Shown piece by piece: positions 42,726-54,700 of a DNA stretch of 64,000 bases (position 1 is the first letter of the stretch; every line of letters starts with the position of its first letter). Origin of the DNA: Siphonodentalium dalli. Taxonomy: Eukaryota; Mollusca; Scaphopoda; Gadilida; Siphonodentaliidae. The translations under genes and the position numbers were made by a program. The notes under the pieces are model-generated. The model ran no database searches, had not been told where the DNA came from, and saw only the letters and a program-made list of their open reading frames with translations. The stretch is from NCBI GenBank assembly GCA_032622095.1, contig CP136062.1:140944351-141008350 (forward strand), given 5' to 3'.

Positions 42726-43826
42726 TAGTGATGGGCGTTTACCGAGAAAACAATTCGGTTTCGGTTTTTAACAATAAACCGAAAACCGACCGACGCGATT
42801 CTGCTCAAACCGACATTCCGTTTTTTTATATGTTTATTTTTCACTTAAATCGACTTATTATACCTCCCCAGGTACTTATTAGTTGATATTGTTATCAAAT
42901 TATCGGCCTCTCTGATCAATATTATATCGGAATGTGTCCATTTCGTCTCAGATATGTGTTGTTATAATATCATAGGCGACTATTTTTGTTCTTTTTCAAA
43001 CATGGCCGAACAAAATAACGAACATGGTTCAACAAAAAGCCCTGTTTGGAGTTATTTTATGCGTCTAACTGGAGACGACTCCAAGAAATGTTGCTGCTTA
43101 ATATGTCATAAAAACGTCGCTTAAGCCAGAGTCTGTCTAACTATATGAATGCCGAACACAAGTCCAAATAAGGCGATAATCGCCAACCAAAAAAATGGAA
43201 GCATCTGCTAACTCGAAAACTAAACCAAGTAAATGGTATGAACACTTTGATCGTCTGGACATTCCGATGTGACATAATCTGGTAGAAGTTTGCAGCCATG
43301 TGCAGCTTGTAAACTATGTCGCAACATCACAGACATCAAAGCGATCACACATGCAGTCATTGAATGTGGGTCAATCATGCACGTGTCAAGAATTGTTACA
43401 GTCAGGTCAAGGACGCCCACTGGTTGTGATTTTGCTGCTGTTTGCGGTTGAATTCTCAGATACTAATTAATGCATATAATATGATAACTATGTTTTAAAC
43501 ATGTCAGAAAGGGATAAATAGTGAAGATGGGGGTGTTTATTTTTTAAAATACCGAATTGTATCATCTTATCGCGTTGGATTCAGTTTGCGTCGGCATTTT
43601 GTCCCATTGTTTACCTGTGATCGCATTTCCTTCCTCAAATATTCAACGTTATTGGGACATTATTGACTCTAATTACGGTTACTTTGAAAGTATATACTCA
43701 AATTGTATGTATTTCAGTCTAATTTCACTATCTAGTAAATAAAAAACCGAAAACCGAACCGAAACCGAGGTTTTTTCTCCCAGAAAAACCGAAACTGAAC
43801 GTAAAAATCAAAACCGGCCATCTCTA
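42726..43826 (+). mobile_element. hAT element with BED-finger remnant, copy 3 (diverged)
   Basis: The ends TAGTGATGGGCG and CGGCCATCTCTA have a perfect 8-bp duplication GATGGCAC (42718-42725 and 43827-43834). It has CGGTTTCGGTTTTT-type subterminal repeats like copies 1 and 2, but a different interior. Confidence 0.92.
43002..43124 (+). pseudogene. hAT transposase BED-finger half, copy 3
   Basis: The 40-residue frame contains SPVWSYFMRLTGDDSKKCCC and LICHKNVA, then a stop. Just downstream in a shifted frame, SLSNYMNAEHKS looks like the second (His) half of the BED finger, so this copy kept more of the gene but is frameshifted. Confidence 0.82.
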
Positions 43827-44053
43827 GATGGCACAATAGTGTTATTCCGTCAACGGGCGAGCCGACGAATCGTGTGTGTGCGACAGGAAACTGGTAAAAA
43901 CGCTGACCGTAAAGGACATCATTTGACTCAACCGTTGGCGAGAATGCCGCGAGATATTCGATTCGAAAACAACGTCAACAAGATTCGAAATAAAATTGAA
44001 TCGAATCGCAGGAACGATTCGAAATTTCGAATCGAATTCGAATATTCGCAGGG

Positions 44054-44816
44054 CCCTAATTTAGAATGACCAAGTTCTACATGTAGGTTATCATTTATGA
44101 TTATGCCAATAGCAATGCGTCATGCCATTGAATGGCAATGGACGGTTTCTTCAAAGTTCTTGAGTTCAAGTTCAACGAGTCTAAGTTTTATAAAGTAATC
44201 TAACCGTTAAAAACTTACAATAGTCAATACTGCAAAAGTTTAGAATAAAAGTTATATTAGTAGGCTAGATTTATCGTCTACGACCACTACTGTGTTCTTC
44301 TAAGTTCTAAAGGTGAAATGAGCTCGGATACTTAAAATTGAAACGTAAATATCGACACGTGCGATTATTCGAAAGCACTTCGAGGGAGGAACGAACTAAT
44401 ATAAAATTCCGGTAAACTAATTGAATTTGAAAGTGTTTTAACTTAAAAAAATTCCTACATATCCAAAATACAACTAAAATTAATATTATTTACAATAGCA
44501 TTAATATTTTTAGAATATCAATGTTACTGTTAGTAGCTTTCATGTTATCCGGAAATTTTCGGTAATTCGTTTCGGTTACTCATAAATATTTCCAGAACCA
44601 TTTTTATATTTTGTCACGTGTTTTCTGAAAAAATTGAAAACATTTTGCCTTCAATTATCTCAAGTATTCACTTACCTATTCTGACAACCCATATATATAG
44701 CTAGAGAATATTGAAACATCCAGTAGTTCACCAGTTGTTATAAGTTTTCACGTGCGTTAACTTGTGATAATTTTAGTTACAATTTTTAATTCCCTAAATT
44801 CGCGATACGTATGTAC
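44054..44816. other. Unannotated spacer
   Basis: AT-rich; no gene seen. It lies downstream (minus strand) of the ORF1-like gene's poly(A) signal. No reverse transcriptase frame follows the ORF here. Confidence 0.4.
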
Positions 44817-44822
44817 TTTATT
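44817..44822 (-). terminator. Possible poly(A) signal of the ORF1-like gene
   Basis: An AATAAA on the minus strand lies about 70 bases past the stop at 44893-44895. Confidence 0.45.
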
Positions 44823-44892
44823 TCAGACACGAGTGACGAGGTCCATTATATAAGTTAAATTATAAATAATAAATAAACAATTTAAAACAAAA

Positions 44893-45013
44893 TTAAGCAC
44901 GTAAGATGCATGCAGTTCCACAAACACGATCACATCTTGCAACATAAAATTTACGGACTAATGCATTCGTAGGCCATCTAGTTGATTCCAGAAAAGTGTT
45001 CAGCAGTCCAACT
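44893..45013 (-). pseudogene. ORF1-like protein, segment 4 (C-terminus)
   Basis: After the third insertion the frame resumes as LLNTFLESTRWPTNALVRKF and ends ...CGTACILRA with TAA. The W-P-x-x-x-L-V-R-K-F pattern matches the end of the same domain family, supporting the join. It is too short to be noticed as an independent frame. Confidence 0.68.
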
Positions 45014-45086
45014 TAGACACTACACCGCAAAAATGTCTGGTCCAAACTGCCCATTTTAGCGGCTGATGGCCCCCATTGACCTGGTG

Positions 45087-46399
45087 GGGAACATTTCTCT
45101 ATTCCGAAGGTTCGCTATTCCGAAGGTTCACTATTCCGAAGGTTCATTACTCCGAAGGTTCGCTATTCCGAAGGTTCTCTATTCCGAACGATTTGTTTTT
45201 TTAAAGGTTAATTCTATATTCAAGTATTGAGAGGGTTCTTTATCACGAAGACTCTTTTTTATGAAGGAAATAACTTAAAACATTGAAACAATAAATGTTA
45301 TTTTTTATTTTTTCGCGGGTTTCCCAGGAGGTGGGGAAATTTTAGACACCCACCCCGAAACCCGAAAGCTTTATGTTGGTCCCCTCTGTAAAAACGACCA
45401 ACCGCTCTATATTGGTCCCTTCTTTGAAAGACCAAATTAAATATTACTTCCTGTTAACAAACATGTGCAAGACAAATATTTTCTTGGCTGATAATTATGC
45501 GATAATCAGCAGTAATCGGCGATAATCTCAACTAAATTGAACTCTAAGCAATCAACAAAGGTAGAATATGATGTGATTATATTGGTAAATTTATAACCCA
45601 GCCTAGTCATCTCTGTGAGTAGATGAAAAATATGTTGAATCCCCTGGAATGACAACAAAAAATAACTAGGGCCAGTGTTAGGGCCTATAATAGAATAAAA
45701 AATTACACAAAATTAAATTTATCTTTTTTTCAGACATCAACCAGCATCAACTAGTAGGCCTAGAGCCTATAGTAATACCAAAAAGGAAAATGTGCATATG
45801 AACCAGTGTATGAATTAGCTTTTATGTATGCCTGCATGACCACCGACCCGACTTCGCATTTCGACTTAGGACTGTTGAAAATATGTCAATGAAAAAAAAA
45901 TGCAAAAAAAGTGGTCAAAAACTTTTTTCGGCCTCGGGTACACACCCCCCCCACCTCATGTCTCGTAAACAAATTAAGTGGGCCTTGAATGTTTATGTTT
46001 TTTTTTTTAAATACAGATTGCCAGTTCGGAAAAACTATATCTCTTACATGTAGTTTATTTCAGTCGTCGTGTTTTTAACTTTCCATAATGAACGATAAAC
46101 TGATACTCTTTTCTTGCTATTAATAACCGATATCTAGGACAATTTGGCAATTAGAAGTGGATGTATAAATGTACTATATATGAATACTAGCGTAATCGTA
46201 TTTTTCATTCCTCGTGTGGTTTTTGTGGTGGGGTGCAAATTTTGATTCATTTCTGGTTAAATACTCCCAGAATAGAAAACCTTCGGAATAGCGAACCTTC
46301 GGAATAATGAACCTTTGGAATAGGGAACCTTCGGAATAATGAACCTTCGGAATAGCGAACCTTCGGAATAATGAACCTTCGGAATAGAGAACCCTACCC
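45087..46399. mobile_element. Nested Mutator-like element with minisatellite arms
   Basis: A 9-bp duplication GACCTGGTG flanks it (45078-45086 and 46400-46408). The ends begin GGG, and the inverted arms consist of tandem 15-bp units CTATTCCGAAGGTTC (about 45100-45190, and in reverse 46270-46392). The intact right arm of the host hAT preserves the empty site near 48070. The interior contains the repeat shared with 11262-11790. A 9-bp duplication with GGG ends suggests a Mutator-like origin. Confidence 0.75.
45100..45190 (+). repeat. 15-bp minisatellite, about six units
   Basis: The unit is CTATTCCGAAGGTTC with minor variants. The same unit in reverse orientation fills 46270-46392 (about eight units). 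Confidence 0.88.
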
Positions 46400-46714
46400 G
46401 ACCTGGTGAGTGTTATCTGAACAAACACAAATTACTACTAAAGAAAACAAAATATCAACAAAATAAGCCTTGATATATAATAAACATGACTGGTATAAAT
46501 TTACCTTTGGTAAGCATAGCATAATCCAAGAAATCTCAATGTTTACACATTGTATCCTAGAATGACACACAGAAATGGTGAATCCCCAAAAAAGTTCCAG
46601 GAAAGACATCACATGTTTTTGGGAAAACCGGGGTCAACATCTTGTGTGGCAGGGAATATTTTGGGGGAATTTCCACTTTTGACCAATGACATGGTCTGAT
46701 CCTTTCCATGTGAC

Positions 46715-47845
46715 TTTTTACGGGAGCGGGTCGATTCGGTCCAGGGCTCTTTCGGCCTTGGACATTTCGGTCCAGGGCTCTTTCGGCCGGGCTTGTTCGG
46801 CCCCTATTCAATTCGGGTAATTAGGTAGTGTGGGTGTTAATTGGACGGCATGTTAATTGCCTTTGATTTGGGACCGGTCTTGTGATGACAATGGAGATTA
46901 TGTTTGTAATTAACGTTTTATTGGCAACAATAGTAATGGCTATATATACATAGTAATTAACACGGCAACAAATTCGAACAATAACGTGATATGAATATAT
47001 GATGAAAGATACAAACATTTATTGATTAAAAACAAGTTAAAACAGTAAATATATACAGTTTACATGATAAAACATATGATTATTTAATGATTAAAAACAA
47101 GATAAAACATGGAAAAATCAGTCAATACATTATTTATTTATAAATATTAAAATTTGCGTAGGTCTTCTTCTTTCTTCTTTATTTCTTGGATTGGTCGTTC
47201 TTGTAGATCGCGTTCACTTCCTTCAGAAATTAGGTTGTCTTGATGGTGCCGTCTTTGTATGATGCCCATATATATAGCGCCTCAAGGTCTCTGTCAATCT
47301 TTGTGTACTTCTGCTTTATGTCGGTTTCGTGGTCCCTCGCTGCTACAGCTACCTCGATATGTGCAGCTTCTTTTTGGAGCCCTTGGATGAGCGGGTAGAA
47401 AGACAATCTTGTTGTGATTGCATGAACAAGTCTCAACTCACCAACCGAGTGATTCTCAACTCAGATCAATCACCGTTTTATCTTGTCCAAACAAACATGC
47501 CAGAAGCCGTTCCGAGTGTAAAAAGGTAGATACATGTACCAATCTATATAGAAACATATATCTACAACTTTATTATCAACTTGTCTTTCTCACAGACAAA
47601 TCACAGGTAAGAATATTAAATCAAATCATAAGATCAATATATATAATATAAACTAGAGCAATGCTATTGATATTAAACGCTTTATTATAATAATAAAATA
47701 ACATACAAAAGAAAATTATATATAAACATCCAAATATCCTACTGATAAAAACATTTTTAGATGAGACTATTCGGCCCAAACCATGGGCCGAACAAGCCCG
47801 GTCGAACCAGCCCTGGACCGAATCGACCCCGACCCCTTTTGACCT
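46715..47845. repeat. Inverted GGCCGAA-rich arms within the hAT
   Basis: Words such as TCGGTCCAGGGCT and GGGCTTGTTCGGCCC at 46728-46804 are mirrored as GGGCCGAACAAGCCCG and AGCCCTGGACCGA at 47783-47822. They form the inner part of the long arms of the element at 45014-48136. Confidence 0.7.
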
Positions 47846-48136
47846 GGTCACTGCCTGATGACATCACCTGTTATACCACATGTTCAAGATGGCACTCCAT
47901 TTTTCGAAATGGAATTAATGTTTTTATTTTGGATTATGCTATGCTTACCAAAGGTAAATTTATACCAGTCATGTTTATTATATATCTATAAGAAAATATC
48001 AAGGCTTATTTTGTTGATATTTTGTTTTATTTAGTAGTAATTTGTGTTTGTTCAGATAACACTCAGCAGGTCAATGGGGGCCATCAGCCGCTAAAATGGG
48101 CAGTTTGGACTGGACATTTTTGCGACGTAGTGTCTA

Positions 48137-48676
48137 GTCCAACTGAACTTGATACATCTACTCTAAATGAAGAATAGCTGTCATGTTTCGTCACTAATTT
48201 ATGGCAGTTCACAACAACTGTATTAAATTCATCCCGGACATAGTCAACAACATTTTTCACAGTGGTATCTGGCGTTAATCGGGAAAGAAATATTGAGAAG
48301 GTGGAGTGTGATTTCACTGTCTTCAAATTGGCTGACTCTGCGCGATGATCTAATAACAAGGCTTCGTCTTGTCCTTGATGACCGTGAGTTTCTGTTGTCT
48401 GGCAGAGAGTATCGTTCAGTCATAATAGGTGTTTTCAAGACTTCAGCATACGTTGTCTTACTTCTACTCTTCGTAGTTGACCACTCATTCTCTGTGCTAT
48501 TTACCGATGTACATAATCCTTTCTGTCGCGTCTCCACAGATGATAGGGAAGTCTCATTTTCACGGCGTGTAGGCCTACAATGATCTGCTGCAATCCAACC
48601 AGGAGCGATAAATTTGGTTTTCCATTTACTCTCGTTATTAGAGACAGTTACTGGCATTTGCATTCCCTCTGCATTA
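48137..48676 (-). pseudogene. ORF1-like protein, segment 3 (with a frameshift)
   Basis: The frame starts AEGMQMPVTVSNNESKWKTK and continues through a charged linker (TTYAEVLKTP). A one-base shift near 48300-48360 moves it into the frame encoding FSIFLSRLTPDTTVKNVVDY, then HDSYSSFRVDVS. The SRLTPDTT...DSYSSFRV pattern is characteristic of an ORF1 nucleic-acid-binding domain seen in many invertebrate retroelement proteins (recognition from memory, not searched). Confidence 0.7.
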
Positions 48677-48772
48677 TTATCTCAACTTACTTTGTAAGTT
48701 TGAGCTATTGCCATGGGTTGGCGTCCGTCGTCCGTGTGTGCGTGTGTCCGTCAACAATTTCCTTTCCCGCGG

Positions 48773-51700
48773 GCTACAGGTCATACCTTTGGTCTGATCT
48801 TTATGAAATTTTTCTTGAATGTTGATATTGACATGTAGATGGGAACGAGCCATTTTGGTGTCATTCGGCAAAAAAACATGGCCGCCAGCAGCCATTTTGG
48901 ATTTCAAAATTCAATCCATTGGCGCGGGCTACAGGTCATACTGCTCGTCTGATCATCATGAAATTTGTCATAGATGTTAATATTGACATGTAGATGGGAA
49001 CGAGTCATTTTGGGGTCGTTCGGCCAAAAAACATGGCTGCCAGCAGCCATCTTGGATTTTACTCTTTGCATGACTAAATCCTTTGGCGCGGGCTACAGGT
49101 CGTAGCTTTGGTAAAATCTTCATGAAATTTGTCATGGATGTTAACAATGACATGTAGATGGGAACGAGTTGTTTTGGGATCATTCGGCCAAAAAACATGG
49201 CCGCCAGCGGCCATTTTGGGTTTCAAAATTAAATCCATTGGCGCGGGCTACAGGTCATACTGCTCGTCAGATCATCATGAAATTTGTCATGGATGTTAAT
49301 ATTGACATGTAGATGGGAACGAGTCATTTTGGGGTCGTTCGGCCAAAAAACATGGCCACCAGCAGCCATCTTGGATTTTACTCTTTGCATGACTAAATCC
49401 TTTGGCACGGGCTACAGGTCGTAGCTTTGGTGAGATCTTCATGAAATTTGTTATGGATGTTAACAATGACATGTAGATGGGAACGAGTCATTTTGGGGTC
49501 ATTCGGCATGAAAAAACATGGCCGCCAGCAGCCATCTTGGATTTTAATCTTTGCATGACTAAATCCTTTGGCGCGGGCTACAGGTCGTAGCTTTGGTTAG
49601 ATCTTCATGAAATTTGTCATGGATGTTAACAATGACATGTAGATGGGAACGAGTCATTTTGGGGTCATTCGGCCAAAAAACATGGCTGCCAGCAGCCATC
49701 TTGGATTTTACTCTATGCATGACTAAATCCTTTGGCGCGGCCTACAGGTCGTAGCTTTGGTCAGACCTTCATGAAATTTGTCATGGATGTTAACAATGAC
49801 GTGTAGATGGGAACGAGTCGTTTTGGGGTCATTCGGCCAAAAAACCTGGCCGCCAGCAGCCATCTTGGATTTTACTCTTTGTATGACTAAATCCTTTGGC
49901 GCGGGGCTACAGGTCGTACCTTTGGTCCGATCTTTATGAAATTTGTCATGAATGTTGACATTGTCATGTAGATGGGAACGAATCATTTTGGGGTCAATCG
50001 GCCAAAAAACATGGCCACCAGCGGCCATTTTGGATTTCAAAATTCAATCCATTGGCGCGGGCTACAGGTCATACTGCTCGTCTGATCATCATGAAATTTG
50101 TCATGGATGTTAATATTGACATGTAGATGGGAACGAATCATTTTGGGGTTGTTTGGCCAAAAAACATGGCCACCAGCAGCCATCTTGGATTTTACTCTTT
50201 GCATGACTAAATCCTTTGGCACGGGCTACAGGTCGTAGCTTTGGTCAGATCTTCATGAAATTTGTCATGGATGTTAACAATGACATGTAGATGGGAACGA
50301 GTCATTTTGGGGTCATTCGGCATGAAAAAACATGGCCGCCAGCAGCCATCTTGGATTTTAATCTTTGGATGACTAAATCCTTTGGCGCGGGCTACAGGTC
50401 GTAGCTTTTGTTAGATCTTCATGAAATTTGTCATGGATGTTAACAATGACATGTAGATGGGAACGAGTCATTTTGGGGTCATTCGGCCAAAAAACATGGC
50501 TGCCAGCAGCCATCTTGGATTTTACTCTTTGTATGACTAAATCCTTTGGCGCGGGGCTACAGGTCGTACCTTTGGTCCGATCTTTATGAAATTTGTCATG
50601 GATGTTAATATTGACATGTAGATGGGAACGAATCATTTTGGGGTTGTTTGGCCAAAAAACATGGCCACCAGCAGCCATCTTGGATTTTACTCTTTGCATG
50701 ACTAAATCCTTTGGCACGGGCTACAGGTCGTAGCTTTGGTCAGATCTTCATGATATTTCATATGGATGTTAACAATAACATGTAAATGGGAACGAGTCAT
50801 TTTGGGGTCATTCGGAAAAAAAACATGGCCACCAGCGGCCATCTTTGATTTCAAAATTTAATCCATTAGCATGGGCCACAGGTCGTACTCTTCGTCTGAT
50901 CATCATGAAATTTGTCATGGATGTTAATATTGACATGTAGATGGGAACGAGTAATTTTGGGGTCATTCGGCCAAAAAACATGGCCGTCAGCAGCCATCTT
51001 GGATTTTACTCTTTGTATGACTAAATTCTTTAGCACGGGCTACAGGTCGTACCTTTAGTCTGATCATCATAAAAATTTTCATGGATGTTAACAATGACAT
51101 GTAGATGGGAACGAGTCATTTTGGGGTCATTCGGCCAAAAAACATGGCCGCCAGCAGCCATCTTGGATTTTACTCTTTGTATGACTAATTCCTTTAGCAC
51201 GGGCTACAGGTCGTACCTTTAGTCTGATCATCATAAAATTTGTCATGAATGTTAACAATGACATGTAGATGGGAACGAGTCATTTTTGGGGTCATTCGGC
51301 CAAATAACATGGCCACCAGCAGCCATCTTGGATTTTACTCTTTGTATGACTAAATCCTTTAGCACGGACTACAGGTCATACCTTGAGTCTGATCATGATG
51401 AAATTTTTCATGGCTGTTGAAATTGGAATGTAGATGGGAACAAGTCATTTTGGGGTCTTTCGGACGAAAAACATGGCCACCAGCGGCCATCTTTGATTTC
51501 AAAATTCAATCCATTAGCACGGGCTACAGGTCGTACTGTTCGTCTGATCATCATGAAATTTGTCATGGATGTTAATATTGACATGTAGATGGGAACGATT
51601 AATTTTTGGTCATTCGGCCGAAAATATGGCCGCAGCAGCCATCTTGGATTATACATTTTGTATGACTAAATCCTTTAGCACGGGCTACAGGTCGTACCTT

Positions 51701-54700
51701 TAGTCTGCACGCCCGATAACCCTATAGGCTGGTGGCTGTGGGTAGGCATATTGCTGTAGTGATATTGTGTGGCGGTTTTCACATGTGTGCTCAGAATTTT
51801 AGGAAAATCATAAATTCTGAAATCCACCCGGCGAGAACGCTTATGGCATTAGATAGGACCATGACTGGTGTATTCATACACCATTTGTGATAGCCGTGTG
51901 CCTTTAGATATATTTTTTATTACTTAATTTGTCGAATTTTACAACCGGTTTTTGTCGTTTATCAAAGAAACTACATAATATAAATGGTAGAAATCTCGAT
52001 ATGTAGGCTTCATGTACACATGTCACTAGATGCACATTCCACTGATACAATGAAACCAAAATCCACAATAAAAGACATATTTTTCGTGGGAAAATATCGA
52101 TTTTCCTGAGTGTCATATCACAAATTTATGACAGGCATATTGCCTCCGCAGATAGGCTCATGGCAAAGCACAAACTTGTTATGATAGGCAAGTGGCATTG
52201 TTGATGGGCACGTGGTAAATATTGACCAAGCTCCAATTTAGCACTTTAAAGCCAACAATATGCAACTTCTGGCATATATTATTTTATAAATACACTCTGG
52301 AATGATTATTCATTCATATAAAATAGACACATAAAATAGAACAACACATATGTGTGCATTACGTGAAAATTAACGCACGAGTTTGTTACGCGGAATGTTA
52401 CAACGTTACAACGATGGGGCGCGAGTTGTAACTTGCAGCATAATTTAATTTTCTCACCACGCACACATAATGTGTGGTTGTGTTTTATTACACACCCACT
52501 AGAACTATTCAACATCGAGATTTAGCGTTTATTGATTCGTTTCTGTCGTAATTTATAGCCATTTTTATCAAACTGATAGGCGACTTTATTAATAAAGTTT
52601 GTAGTTCTTGTTCAAAAGATAAAGTTGACGTAATTTGTGACTCGTGACGTCGACGTTTTCCGTATTGTATACGTGTTGAATACGTTGGTAAAGATATTGT
52701 ATGGGCTACACTGATCAATATAAGAAAATTAACACAATAGGTGTACCATATAGTACTTTACCACTTCCGCAGTCGACCAATGCCCAGCATGAGTATGGCG
52801 TTTATACAGGGTATGAGACTGTAAAGGAGTTGTCCAGCACTAACAGGTGACCAAAACTATATTTGAGAGTGTAAAATATAAAATATGGGAAAGCAGTGCA
52901 TATGTGTCTTCGTAACGAGTTTCCTACAAATTGTTACAAATTTTTGAGAACTACGTAAATATATGTGTAAATATATTTGTCCTCTATAGACTCGAAAACG
53001 GCTGCACCGATTGGGCTCAAACTTCCCATCTAAGGGTAAAAACCCACGGGAATGGTCGTCGCGGCGTTTTGGAGAAGCTCAGAGCACCCGTTCTCCACTC
53101 TCAGTCACAAAAACGTCACTTCGTGGTTAATCGCGTTGATAGTTAAAGAGCGTTCCTATCCGCAGTGTCATTGATAAAGAGCTTATGTGTGTAATGTGAT
53201 TCTTACGTCTGGGTCTGGGCGTGTGCGTTTAAGACTGTATCCAGACATGAGCGTGTTGTGTGACGACATTCCCAACACCAAGCAGGGACAAATACCTATT
53301 AGCCAGCATCAAGGCGAGTCTTGTGACGTATTAATTCAAATGCTTTCGATCAAACAATATTCTCTGTCGCACTCATATTTCGTCATCTCTACGAATCCAC
53401 TGCATTCGACCTATTTTTAGAACGCAACACATGGTACCATAATTACGTCGCGTTGGTGATGGGGTGCACGGCGGGATTAATTTAAATATGTCATGTTGGT
53501 AACAATATCTAGCCGAGAATTCCTCAAACATACAGACGAATGCGAACAGCAAATTTAAAAATTGGTCACTTGACCTCCCAATGAATTCCAGGGAATGCGT
53601 GCCCATTATCGGGCCATTGTGTGTGTCGCGGTCGCGCAATTTTAACACTTTCGAGGTAAATACACGTGGTTGTGAATTACGTCACGCCACGTGGATCCAG
53701 GCGGAAGTTAACCTGACCCTTCCGATGCCGCGTACGTTATTTTTGACTGACCGCAGTGCCCGATCCGCCGAATGTGAACATGTTATCAACTGTTATGGCA
53801 GTCCGTGGCCCACGGCAGTCAATTGCCGTGTCGAATATTGAAGCCTACTGATCAATTCAAGGTCAAATCGGGTAAAACTGGCGGATTTCGACGAAATTTT
53901 ACACCTAGGTGCAGCATACGTGTCTCGGAAGCTGTTGCAATTGCTTTCTCGAACAAAGCCATGAGACGAACCACGCCAGTGGCTGGCTAACCTGTTCTTT
54001 CGCAGATCGCCAAAATAAAACCGGCTATAAATGGTAGCTATATTATCTATATGTAGTGGACCATGACCATTCAGCCTGAAAACTGCACAAAGCTGGCATG
54101 GCTCATTTTTTTACATTAAAATATGCTGAATAGCTATACTTTCCCCATTTTCAATTAAAACCCCATTTTGCAAGTTTGTCACAGTTAAAACGTTTTACAT
54201 TACAACTGCCAGTATTTAGTTCTTGGAAATAAGTAGTGTATGTTTCCTGACTCATGGACGATGTGAATTTACAACACTGTGAATAATATAGCATCACAAA
54301 GGCGTTTTTCTCAGACTAAAACCACTATTGATCATTGTGCTACATGCGTGTCTGTGTTTGCCATATGTCTATCCTCTCGGTATTTGGCTATTCAATATGC
54401 CTACCACAAAATATTGACGGGACAGTATGTCAAATAGCTTTTTTTAACTGAAAAATGCATTATTTGAGTTCGCAGTTATGTTTGTCTTGTCACTGAGATA
54501 TTATACCACATGTATCCACGAAAATAACTTACAAATCGACATGCTGAGCAAATTTGGGAGTTTGTTTACTTTGAAAGTTTGAAAAAGTCGACAAAATCCG
54601 ATATATTTTGTCTTCAAACAACGTATTCTACAATGCCAAATTGTTACCAAGAGGTTCAACTTATAAATCAGACATTACTGCATCTTACGTGATAATAAAA

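Larger units (their letters stand above)
42130..44053. mobile_element. Element with GAATCGAATCGAAT-rich ends, hosting a hAT
   Basis: The left end TAGGCCCCTGCGAAT and right end ATTCGCAGGGCCCTA are inverted. Subterminal regions are dense in ATTCGAATCG words. The flanks share TTTAGA. A hAT (42726-43826) is nested inside. The exact ends and duplication are uncertain. Confidence 0.65.
45014..48136. mobile_element. hAT-type element, 3.1 kb, inserted in the ORF1-like gene
   Basis: The termini TAGACACTACACCGCAAAAA and the inverted TTTTTGCGACGTAGTGTCTA are flanked by an 8-bp duplication GTCCAACT (45006-45013 and 48137-48144). Long inverted arms of about 400 bases (45014-45086 plus 46400-46810 against about 47765-48136) are interrupted on the left by a second element. 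A minus-strand frame in the centre (47230-47460, about 75 residues) is not recognised and could be a transposase remnant. Confidence 0.87.

Noticed and set aside
47230-47460. 75-residue minus-strand frame as a host gene
   Set aside because: It lies in the centre of a hAT-type element and is preceded by stops; at most a transposase remnant, with no recognised motif.
52931-53990. Open frames inside the 3.1-kb element as a transposase
   Set aside because: They are short and unlinked, with no catalytic motif or zinc-binding pattern.
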